Source: Ideonella sp. WA131b
GTDB taxonomy: Bacteria > Pseudomonadota > Gammaproteobacteria > Burkholderiales > Burkholderiaceae_C
NCBI GenBank assembly: GCA_023657425.1
Contig: JAGTJW010000001.1
Coordinates: 1,984,001-2,048,000 of the forward strand
Reading direction: 5' to 3'
DNA length: 64,000 bases
Part shown: positions 7,694 to 15,597 of the stretch, piece after piece
Layout of the letters: every line of letters starts with the position of its first letter
Position numbering within the stretch: position 1 is the stretch's first letter
Program-made: the position numbers and the translations under genes
The notes under the pieces: model-generated
What the model was told of the DNA's origin: nothing
The model's input: the letters and a program-made list of their open reading frames with translations, nothing else
Databases searched by the model: none

Positions 7694-8081
7694 CTGCGTC
7701 TCCGGTTAGGGGGTAGAACCACTAGGACCCATCCTGGGGCCTGACGTTCTCTACAGGGCTAGGGACCAGCCCCTAGAGACAGGCGATCCTACACCTCGAC
7801 ACCCTAGGAGCGTGGGGGGGGGACTGTGGTTTCATCCAGGGATCCGCGATGCGCCGGCTGTGCTGGGCAGATGTCAGATGGTCGTCATCTGAACGCTTTC
7901 ACCGCGCTTGTCCATCATGGCTGAACGTCCGGCTCCGACTTGGTGAGCCTCGGGCACGGAACACTTTGCCAGCAGGCTGGTGATGGCTTCATTGCGCGCG
8001 ACCTAGCGGTACGGAAGGCTGTCCACCGTCATGGTGTTGGGTATGCGTCCCGGGTGAACAAGATCTCCAGACAGTCAGACA
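7694..8081. other. Gene-free accessory stretch between hicB and tRNA-Arg
   Basis: 388 bp with no credible gene. It holds a small hairpin (CTAGGG/CCCTAG, about 7757-7776) and the 13-mer CTAGGAGCGTGGG at 7804-7816, which is identical to the termini of the palindromic element at 58950-59116. Base composition is lower in GC than the core genes. It may be a remnant of mobile DNA; I could not find a copy of the tRNA 3' end that would mark an attachment site. Confidence 0.4.
7804..7816. repeat. Solo end of the 58950-type palindromic element
   Basis: CTAGGAGCGTGGG is identical to both outer ends of the 167-bp inverted-repeat element at 58950-59116. No second arm is present here, so it would be a truncated copy; chance cannot be excluded for a 13-mer. 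Confidence 0.35.
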
Positions 8082-8156
8082 TGGTCCCCCCGGCAGGAAT
8101 CGAACCTGCATCTGGCGCTTAGGAGGCGCCCGTTCTATCCATTGAACTACGGCGGG
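8082..8156 (-). tRNA. tRNA-Arg (CCU)
   Basis: Reads leftward as a full cloverleaf: D stem GTTC/GAAC, anticodon stem GGCGC/GCGCC with loop CTCCTAA (anticodon CCU, decoding AGG), T stem GCAGG/CCTGC with TTCGATT loop, and encoded CCA. The acceptor stem CCCGCCG/CGGGGGG has one G-G mismatch at the fourth pair. Its 3' end faces the hicBA patch. Confidence 0.9.
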
Positions 8157-8164
8157 TTGACGAG

Positions 8165-11100
8165 CTATGGCACGGCCGGCTGGCGCGGCGTGACGGTGGA
8201 TTTTCTCATGGCTGCATCGGCCGGCGTCTCCTGGAAGCGCCAGGTCCAGATGGCGTCCAGCGAGTTCTCCAGCCCGCTCTGCGCCCGCAACGTGAAGCGT
8301 TGCGCGACGCGGTAGGTGAGCTGCCAGGTGCCGGTGGTGGCGTTGACGCCGCGCTCATAGCCCAGGTACCAGCGCCGCGAGAGCTGTTTGCCGAGGATGA
8401 TCACCGTCTCGCGCACGTCGCTGTCGCCCTGGCGCAGGCTCAGGTCGTCGATGCCCAGGCGGCTCATCAGCTGATCGGTCGGCGCCGTGCCTTCGCCGGC
8501 CAGCAGGGCGACCGCCGCGCGCTGCAGCAGGGCGGTGTCGTTGCGCCCCAGGCCGTCGGGGGCGCGGCCGAGCATCAGCCAGGAGAGCTTCTCGGTCTCG
8601 CCCATCTCGGGCTCGGAGAAGAGGCGCACGCGCGGCGCCAGCGCGGTGCCGCTGACGGCCACGCCCACCCGCAAGTCGATGTTGGGCCGCAGCGCCAGGA
8701 TGTCCAGCCGCGGCTCCTCGGGCGGCCCCGCGAAGCTGAGGATGCCGCGCTCGATCACGAGTTTCTGGCCGTAGGCCGCGTAAGTGCCCTGCTCGGTGCG
8801 CACGCTGCCGTTGATGGCCAGCCGGCCTCCCGGCGTGCTGAGCTTAAGTTCGCCGCGCAGCCCGGTGTCGAGGCCGCGGCCGCGCACGCGGAGCCGCTCG
8901 CCAAGGTCGAGTTCGAGCTTGAGCGCGAAGTTCCGCCGCACCGTCGCTTCCTCGCCCACTGCCGGCTCCTCGTCACCAGGGCGGCGCACGGTCACATCAT
9001 CGTCCAGCGAGGGCGCGTCGCGTCGACTGGCGTCGTACAAGCCCTCGTCGAGCCTGAAGCGGCCGTCGAGCTGCCCGCGCTCGTGGGACAGCTGCAGCAC
9101 GGCGTCACCGCTGACCACGGCGTTGCGGTCGACGCGGCCGATGACGCGGAAACGCCGGGCCTCCACCGCGAGCCGGGCCCGGGGCTGGCGGTTCAGCTCG
9201 GCCTCGCCGGTGATGCTGAGCGTGCCTTCGCCGCCTTTCAGGCTGAGCCGATCGATGCGCGCGCGGTCGCCGTCGAGCCGCACGGCCAGAGTGCCGTCGC
9301 TGACGCTGACGCCCTGCAGCAGGTTGCTCACGCTGATGCGCTGGCCGCTCATGTCGCCCGTCAGGCGCGGCTGGCCCAGCGTGCCCGACAGGCCCGCCTG
9401 CAGACTGAGCTCCCCGGCCAGCCGCCAGCCTGCCGGCACCCAGGGGCCCCAGATGCCGATGTCGGCCACGCGGGCCAGCAGCGTGCCGCTGAGCGCGGCC
9501 CAGCCGGGTGGGTGACGGCTCTGCGGCGTGGTCTGCACGACGACGCTGCCCGAGACCTCGCCGAGGCTGCTGCCGCGGAACAGCGGCGTCAGCGTCCAGC
9601 GCCCGTCGCGTGCCGTCATGCCCAGGCGCACGTCGGTCAGGCCCAGGCGCAGCAGGCCCTCGCTGCTGTCGATGTGCAGGTCCCCGTCGCGGCGTTCGAA
9701 CACCAGGTCGGCCTCAAAGCGCTCGCCGGCACGCACGTCGACCGACGCGGACAGGCGCAGGTCACCGTTCCAGGCGATGGTCGGTTCCAGGCGTCGCAGC
9801 AGCGGGGCCAGCCGGAAGGCTTCGATGTCAGCACGCAGGCGCAGGTCCTGGCGCCCCGCGCCGAGCAGCAGTTCGAAGGCGTCCCAGCGCAGCGCCAGCG
9901 CATCTCCCAGCTGCAGCCGGCCGGCCTCGGCGCGCACGGCCTGCAGCGTGTAGCCGGGGTCAAAATCCAGCGTCGCGTCCAGGCCCGCGGACTGCACCCA
10001 GGGGGCCACCAGTGCGCTGTCGGCATCGCTGCCATCCCAGGCACCCAGGGCCAGGCGCTCGATGCGCGCCTGCCAACGCCCGCCGCCGTCGGTGCGCTCG
10101 CGCCAGCCGCCCCGCGCCACGAGCTGGGCGCGGGTGCCTGCGTCGCGGCCGGCCCCGATCAGCTTCATCAGCGCAGGTGGCGGCTGCATCGGGGCGGCGG
10201 CACGGATGTCGATGCGATGGTCGCTCAGGGTGCCGGCGACGTCGACGCGCAGGGAGTCGGCGCGCTGCAAGCCGGCCGCTGAGCGCAGTTCCAGGCCCGT
10301 GAGCTCGGCCCCCGCTGCGATCGATTGTTCCTTGGCGGTATCGAGCTGCCACTGCGCGCGGCCTCGGGCCAAGGTCAGCGGCCCGAGCTGCAGCTGCGAC
10401 AGGCGTGCGGTGCCCGTCGTGCGCAGTGCGGGCCAACGGCCTTCGGCACCCAGTGTCACCGTCAGGCTGCCCCGTCGCGGCGCCCAGGCCTGGGCGCCGG
10501 GCAGAAGTGCAAAAAACGGTGCCAAGGTCGGCAGTGCCTCGGCCCGAAGTTCGGCGTTCCAGCGGTCGTTGCGCCCGTCGCCCAGGGGGTCAAGCCGCCC
10601 TTGGAGGCGCAGCTGGTTGCCGCCGGCTCGGAGCTCGGCCCGCAGCAGGGTAGTGCTGGCTTCGGCGCCGCGCCCCTGGTCGAGCGTGACGTCGGCCGTC
10701 AGCGGCACGCCGGCCAGCAGCGAGTCCTGCAGGCGCACGCGGCCGCTGCCGGCCAGTCGCTGCATCAGCTCCAGCGCGGGCAGCGCGGCGGCGTCGGCCG
10801 GCAGCCGGCCATCGAACTCCCAGCCACCCGACAGCCGGTGCGGGCCGCGGCGCCAGGGTGCGTCAGCGGCGCCCGGCCACCAGATCGTCGGATCAAGGTC
10901 GATCGTGCTGCCGGTGGTGGCCAAGGTCCAGTCGGCACGGGGGCCGCTGCGCGACAGCCGCAGCTGGGCATCGGCCTGCGCGGCGCCGGTGGCCGCGCGC
11001 AGGCGTTCGATGTCGAGCCGGTTACTGTCGGCCTCGCCGCTGGAGCTCAGGCGCACCGCCTGCGGCGCACCGTCGAGCTGGCCGGTGAGATCGAAGGTCC

Positions 11101-12442
11101 ACCGCACGGCCCGCGGTGTCGGCGCCGCCGCCGCGGCCGGGTCGGGCGAGGGCAGCCCCGACAGGCGCAATTCCAGCGGGCCCGACAGCGTCATCGCCGG
11201 GGCGCGCGAGTCCAGCCGGCCAGGCGTGACCTTGTCGAGCTGGGCCTGCAACTCGAGCATCGGGCCTTCCCACAGCGCCTGCAGCTGCACCCGGCCCGAA
11301 CTGCGGCTGCCATCGTTCAGCAGCGCCTCGGCACGCACCAGTTCCAGGCGGTCGTGGCGGGCGGGGTTGCCGCTCAGATCGGCCGTCAGCTTCGCGATCG
11401 GCAGGCGGCTTTGCTGCCAGCTGCCGGGCGCGCTGTTGGTCAACGCGATGCGGGCCGACGCGGGGGCGTCACGGCCGGCCAGCCGCAGCAGCGCCTCGCC
11501 GGACAGCCGCGTGCGCGGCGCACGGGCGTGCAGGGCCGAGAGGTCGAGCTCGCGCGTGCTCAGCGCCAGCTGCTCCAGCGGCCAGGCCTTGAGCGGGCGC
11601 AGCGTTGCGCTGAGCTGGGCCTCGGGGCCGGGGCGGCTGGCGGTGGCCGGTCCCTGGAGCCGCGCCGACAGGGTGGTGCGGACCACATCCCCACCCAGGC
11701 TGATCCGGGCCGTCCACGGCGGCAGGGTGCTGCCCGGGGCCGGCGCCACGGTGGCTTGCACGTCCAGCGGCAGGGGCGCGGCGGTGCCGATGTGGGCACT
11801 CAGATCGAGCAGCGTGCCGGCCCAGTTGCCGGTCAGCTGCCCGATGCGGTGGGCGCCACCCGGCTGTGCATCGAGCACCACGCCCTGCAGCGCCAGCGCC
11901 GTGGCGGCCGGGTGCGCGTCGACCTGCAGCCTGCCGATGCGCGCGCGCGCGAGCTCCAGCGCCAGCGGCGGCGCGATGTGCGATGGCAGCGTGACAGGCT
12001 GCGGCCCCGGCGGACCGGTGGTGATCTGCACCTCGCCTATGGCGAGATCGTCGACGGTCAGCCCCAGCCACGCCTGTGCGCCGGGCCGCCAGCGCCAGTG
12101 CAGCGCGCCAGCCTCCAGCCGGCGCAACTCGACGCTGGCGCGACCCTGGCTCCATTCGACGCGCAGCCTCTCGGCGTGCCAGTGCTGGCCCAGAAGTGCA
12201 CCCTGCCAACCCTCCACCTGCACCCCGGGCAGCTGCTTCAGCAGCCAGCGCGTGCCGGCCTCGCTCTGCAACACCCAGTGCAGGCCGGCGGCGACGCCGC
12301 CGAGCACCAGCAGCGTCAGCGCCAGCACCCAGGCCAGCGGCACGCCCAGGGAAGCCGCCGTGAGCCAGGGCCGCGCGTGGCCGCTGGCGCGCAGTGCAGC
12401 CGGGTCGCGGGGCGCCTTGGACGTGGGCGGCGCGTCGTTCAC
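8165..12442 (-). CDS. tamB: TamB, inner-membrane-anchored translocation and assembly protein
   Basis: 1425-residue envelope-spanning AsmA/TamB protein. A single N-terminal membrane anchor (about residues 32-55) is followed by a very long beta-rich periplasmic region and a C-terminal DUF490 domain ending in the TolC-like terminal segment TWRFQ near the C terminus. Known role: with TamA, insertion of some outer-membrane proteins; TamB-like proteins also carry phospholipid to the outer membrane. Length is in the family's range. Start is GTG 12442 with GAGGG six bases upstream, 9 nt after the tamA stop, so the two are one operon. Leftward, ending just before tRNA-Arg. Confidence 0.92.
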   Translation of the reverse strand: MNDAPPTSKAPRDPAALRASGHARPWLTAASLGVPLAWVLALTLLVLGGVAAGLHWVLQSEAGTRWLLKQLPGVQVEGWQGALLGQHWHAERLRVEWSQGRASVELRRLEAGALHWRWRPGAQAWLGLTVDDLAIGEVQITTGPPGPQPVTLPSHIAPPLALELARARIGRLQVDAHPAATALALQGVVLDAQPGGAHRIGQLTGNWAGTLLDLSAHIGTAAPLPLDVQATVAPAPGSTLPPWTARISLGGDVVRTTLSARLQGPATASRPGPEAQLSATLRPLKAWPLEQLALSTRELDLSALHARAPRTRLSGEALLRLAGRDAPASARIALTNSAPGSWQQSRLPIAKLTADLSGNPARHDRLELVRAEALLNDGSRSSGRVQLQALWEGPMLELQAQLDKVTPGRLDSRAPAMTLSGPLELRLSGLPSPDPAAAAAPTPRAVRWTFDLTGQLDGAPQAVRLSSSGEADSNRLDIERLRAATGAAQADAQLRLSRSGPRADWTLATTGSTIDLDPTIWWPGAADAPWRRGPHRLSGGWEFDGRLPADAAALPALELMQRLAGSGRVRLQDSLLAGVPLTADVTLDQGRGAEASTTLLRAELRAGGNQLRLQGRLDPLGDGRNDRWNAELRAEALPTLAPFFALLPGAQAWAPRRGSLTVTLGAEGRWPALRTTGTARLSQLQLGPLTLARGRAQWQLDTAKEQSIAAGAELTGLELRSAAGLQRADSLRVDVAGTLSDHRIDIRAAAPMQPPPALMKLIGAGRDAGTRAQLVARGGWRERTDGGGRWQARIERLALGAWDGSDADSALVAPWVQSAGLDATLDFDPGYTLQAVRAEAGRLQLGDALALRWDAFELLLGAGRQDLRLRADIEAFRLAPLLRRLEPTIAWNGDLRLSASVDVRAGERFEADLVFERRDGDLHIDSSEGLLRLGLTDVRLGMTARDGRWTLTPLFRGSSLGEVSGSVVVQTTPQSRHPPGWAALSGTLLARVADIGIWGPWVPAGWRLAGELSLQAGLSGTLGQPRLTGDMSGQRISVSNLLQGVSVSDGTLAVRLDGDRARIDRLSLKGGEGTLSITGEAELNRQPRARLAVEARRFRVIGRVDRNAVVSGDAVLQLSHERGQLDGRFRLDEGLYDASRRDAPSLDDDVTVRRPGDEEPAVGEEATVRRNFALKLELDLGERLRVRGRGLDTGLRGELKLSTPGGRLAINGSVRTEQGTYAAYGQKLVIERGILSFAGPPEEPRLDILALRPNIDLRVGVAVSGTALAPRVRLFSEPEMGETEKLSWLMLGRAPDGLGRNDTALLQRAAVALLAGEGTAPTDQLMSRLGIDDLSLRQGDSDVRETVIILGKQLSRRWYLGYERGVNATTGTWQLTYRVAQRFTLRAQSGLENSLDAIWTWRFQETPADAAMRKSTVTPRQPAVP

Positions 12443-12451
12443 GGCATCCCT

Positions 12452-14350
12452 CTAGAACGCGATGCCGATGCTGAAGTGCAGCCGCGGCTGGCTGCTGCCT
12501 TCGGGCCAGGCGAGGTCGACGCGCAGCGGCCCCACCGGGCTGCGCCAGCGCACGCCCAGGCCATAGCCCCACACCGGGTCGAGCTGCGCGAAGCGGCTGG
12601 CGGCGTTGCCGCCGTCGATGAACACCGCGCCCCACAGCGAGGGCATGCTGTCCAGGAACGGGCGCGCGATCTCGAGGCTGGTGGTCAGCAGCGCTTCGCC
12701 GCCGCCCACGGCGCCATCGACCACCGGGCCCAGCGAGCGGAAGCTGTAGCCGCGCACCGACTCATCCCCACCCGCACGCCAGCGCAGCGACTCCGGCACC
12801 ACCATGCCGGACCCCAGGAACACACGGCCCAGCTCCAGGCGTGCCTGCGCATACAGGGCGCGGCCGAGCGGTCGGTACACGGTGAGCCTGCCGTAGGCGC
12901 GGCCAAAGGTGCCCTTGGTGGCGTTGGTGCCGTCGCTGAGGCCGATGCCGAGCTGGGCCGACAGGGACTCACCGGTGGTGGGCAGCACGATGCTGTCGAG
13001 GCCCCGCCAGCCGCCGTGGAAGTTGAGCGACACCGCCGATGCGTCGCTCCGGTCGCCTGCGTCGGTGTGGCGGCTGGAGCGCTCCCACTCGACGAAACCG
13101 AGTCGTTCGACGCGCTGCGTGTCCTGCGTGCGGCCGAGTCGTACACGCTGCGACAGCACCACGTCGCTGTCCGATCGGAGCCGTTCGACCGCGGCGCCCA
13201 GCAGGTTGCGGTAGAGCTTTTTGTCGGGACGTGTGCTGATCTCGCCGTCCCAGGCCTGCCGCTTGTCACCGACCTCGATGCGCAGCGTGCTCGACAGTGG
13301 CAGCCCCAGCGGTCGGCGAAGTTGCTGCTCAACCGAGAAGCGTGCCCCGGTGTTGGCACTGACACCGACGCCGAAGGTGTAGCTCTGCAGCGGCGTCTCG
13401 CGCAGGCGCACCGCCACCGTTGCGGCCTCGGCCTGGCCCGGGTCGGTGTCGAGCGTGACGGCCACCGTCTCGAACAGGCCGGACTTCTGCAGGCGCTCCT
13501 GGAAGTCCAGCAGCAGGGCCTCGGTGACCGGTGCGCCAAGGGAAGCGAACGCAAGGTTGCGCACGGTGTCGGCATCCTGCGCCACCAGGCCCTCGATCTG
13601 CAGCTTGCCCAGGCGGTACAGCGGTCCGCTGTCGGCCACCAGGAACAAGCGCACCTCGTGGCTGTCGGGATTGACGGCCGCACCGGTGCCGGCCCACACC
13701 GCGGCGGCGTAGCCGGCGCTGCGCAGGCGTGACAGCGCCACCGCCTTGGCATCGGTCCAGGCGGTGTTGCGGAAGCCGGCGCCAACGGGCAATTCCCAGC
13801 CGCTGCGCAGCGCTTGCAGCAGATCCAGGCCCTGGGCGTCACCGGCGCTGGCGGCACGTTCCAGTGCGCCCTCGACCTCGAGCGTGACGCGGGAGATCCG
13901 GGCCTGAACGCCGGGCTCGACGCGCATGTGGACGAAGTCGGGCCGACCGCCGTCGGCGCCGGGTGCCCGATCGATGCGCACCACGGGCGCAAAGTAGCCC
14001 TCGGTCTGGAGGAGCTCGCGCACCTGGTTCCGGCTGGCGTCGACCAGGCGTGTCCACTCGGTGTCGTCGATCGCCGATCCGGCCAGCGAGCCGAGTCGCA
14101 CGAGATCGAGGTGGCGTTCCAGCAGCGCCTTCAGCGGCGCCGGTGCGTCGACCTGCGGGCGCGCGCCCACCAGGGGCGACTGCTGCATGTCTTCCTGCCC
14201 GGTTCGCGGCACCGCGCCGGCGGTCGGCCCGGCAGCCAGCGGCTCTGCCGGGGTGCTGGCGCACCCGGTGAGCACGAGCGCCGCCAGCACCACGGCCGCG
14301 AAGCACCCCAGGCACGACCCGGCGGTCTGGCACCCGCTGGCTGGCCTCAT
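12452..14350 (-). CDS. tamA: TamA-type outer-membrane Omp85 protein with lipobox
   Basis: 632 residues: N-terminal signal, POTRA domains (about 90-330) and a C-terminal 16-strand Omp85 barrel with the conserved GGDESVRGY lid-loop motif and terminal F. Known partner of TamB in outer-membrane protein assembly. Odd feature: the signal ends LVLTGCAS, a good lipobox, so the mature protein may be lipidated at Cys, unlike E. coli TamA. Start ATG 14350 overlaps the stop of the upstream VWA gene as ATGA, linking tamAB to that operon. Confidence 0.9.
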   Translation of the reverse strand: MRPASGCQTAGSCLGCFAAVVLAALVLTGCASTPAEPLAAGPTAGAVPRTGQEDMQQSPLVGARPQVDAPAPLKALLERHLDLVRLGSLAGSAIDDTEWTRLVDASRNQVRELLQTEGYFAPVVRIDRAPGADGGRPDFVHMRVEPGVQARISRVTLEVEGALERAASAGDAQGLDLLQALRSGWELPVGAGFRNTAWTDAKAVALSRLRSAGYAAAVWAGTGAAVNPDSHEVRLFLVADSGPLYRLGKLQIEGLVAQDADTVRNLAFASLGAPVTEALLLDFQERLQKSGLFETVAVTLDTDPGQAEAATVAVRLRETPLQSYTFGVGVSANTGARFSVEQQLRRPLGLPLSSTLRIEVGDKRQAWDGEISTRPDKKLYRNLLGAAVERLRSDSDVVLSQRVRLGRTQDTQRVERLGFVEWERSSRHTDAGDRSDASAVSLNFHGGWRGLDSIVLPTTGESLSAQLGIGLSDGTNATKGTFGRAYGRLTVYRPLGRALYAQARLELGRVFLGSGMVVPESLRWRAGGDESVRGYSFRSLGPVVDGAVGGGEALLTTSLEIARPFLDSMPSLWGAVFIDGGNAASRFAQLDPVWGYGLGVRWRSPVGPLRVDLAWPEGSSQPRLHFSIGIAF

Positions 14351-15519
14351 TTGCTCAGCAGGCGCATCGCGCCCTCGAGCCCGGCCAGCGTGAGCGGGAA
14401 CATGCGCTGGCCCACGAGTTGCTGCACGATGGCGATGCTTTGCCGGTAGCCCCACACGCCTTGCGGCTCGGGGTTGATCCAGGCGTGGTGCGGGAAGGCG
14501 TGCGTCAGCCGCTGCAGCCACTCGGCGCCCGGCTCCTCGTTGTTGTATTCGACGCTGCCGCCGGGCTGCAGGATCTCGTAGGGGCTCATCGTCGCGTCGC
14601 CCACGAACACCAGCTTCCAGTCGCGGTTGTAGGTGCGCAGCAGATCGTAGGTGGCGGTCTTCTCGCTGAAGCGGCGGCGGTTGTTCTTCCAGACGAAGTC
14701 GTAGACGCAGTTGTGGAAGTAGAAGAACTCGATGTGCTTGAACTCGCTCTTGGCGGCGCTGAACAGCTCCTCCACGCGGTGCACGTGCTCGTCCATGGTG
14801 CCGCCGACGTCCATCAGCAGCAGCACTTTCACCTTGTTGTGGCGCTCGGGCTGCATGCGGATGTCCAGCCACCCGGCGTTGGCGGCCGTGCCGCGGATGG
14901 TGCCGTCGAGGTCGAGTTCCATCTCGGCGCCCTCGCGGGCGAAGCGCCGCAGCCGGCGCAGCGCCACCTTGATGTTGCGCGTGCCGAGTTCCTTGGTGTC
15001 GTCATAGTCGCGGTACGCGCGCTGGTCCCACACCTTGACGGCGCTCTTGTTGCGGCTGCCGCCCTGGCCGATGCGGATGCCCTGCGGGTTGTAGCCGTGG
15101 GCGCCAAAGGGGCTGGTGCCACCGGTGCCGATCATGCGGTTGCCGCCTTCGTGGCGCTCTTTCTGCTCTTCGAAGCGCTTCTTCAGCGTCTCCATCAGCT
15201 CGTCCCAGCCCATCTTCTCGATGGCGGCCTTCTGCTCGGGCGTGAGCTCCAGCTCCAGCGTCTTGCGCAGCCACTCCAGCGGCACGTCCTGCGTGAAGTC
15301 GGTGAGCAGCTCCACGCCCTTGAAGTAAGCCGAAAACGCGCGGTCGAACTTGTCGAACTGGGACTCGTCCTTGACGAGCACGGTGCGCGCGAGCACGTAG
15401 AACTCGTCGACCGAGGGGCCGATGACGCCGGCCTGCAGCGCCTCAAGCAGCGCGAGGTACTCGGTCACCGACACTTTCAGCCGGGCGGCGCGCAGCGTCT
15501 GGAAGAAGTCGATCAGCAT
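14347..15519 (-). CDS. VWA-domain protein of the CoxE/COG3825 type
   Basis: 390 residues. The N-terminal helical region (1-200) precedes a von Willebrand A domain with a modified metal site, LLMDVGGTMDEHV, where the usual DxSxS reads DxGxT; this form is typical of the COG3825 group. Known of the family: works with a MoxR-type AAA+ ATPase in protein or cofactor maturation. Such a MoxR gene lies at 18292 in the same orientation. Start ATG 15519 matches the conserved MLIDFFQTLR opening. The stop overlaps tamA. Confidence 0.85.
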   Translation of the reverse strand: MLIDFFQTLRAARLKVSVTEYLALLEALQAGVIGPSVDEFYVLARTVLVKDESQFDKFDRAFSAYFKGVELLTDFTQDVPLEWLRKTLELELTPEQKAAIEKMGWDELMETLKKRFEEQKERHEGGNRMIGTGGTSPFGAHGYNPQGIRIGQGGSRNKSAVKVWDQRAYRDYDDTKELGTRNIKVALRRLRRFAREGAEMELDLDGTIRGTAANAGWLDIRMQPERHNKVKVLLLMDVGGTMDEHVHRVEELFSAAKSEFKHIEFFYFHNCVYDFVWKNNRRRFSEKTATYDLLRTYNRDWKLVFVGDATMSPYEILQPGGSVEYNNEEPGAEWLQRLTHAFPHHAWINPEPQGVWGYRQSIAIVQQLVGQRMFPLTLAGLEGAMRLLSK

Positions 15520-15597
15520 GGTCGGGCGTCCGTGAGGCCGATTGTGGGGCAGGGCGCTGGTGCCACAGCGGTGGCGACGCACCCGCGTTGACCCGAA

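Noticed and set aside
6743..8081. Prophage or integrative element remnant with integrase
   Set aside because: No integrase, transposase or attachment-site duplication could be seen; only hicBA and repeats.
7940..8122. 60-codon open frame ending in GIEPASGA across the tRNA
   Set aside because: The GIEPAS ending is the classic false product of reading the T arm of a tRNA gene antisense.
10325..13732. 1135-codon open frame opposite tamA/tamB
   Set aside because: Long antisense frame produced by third-position GC bias; Gln/Ala/Arg-rich without any motif.
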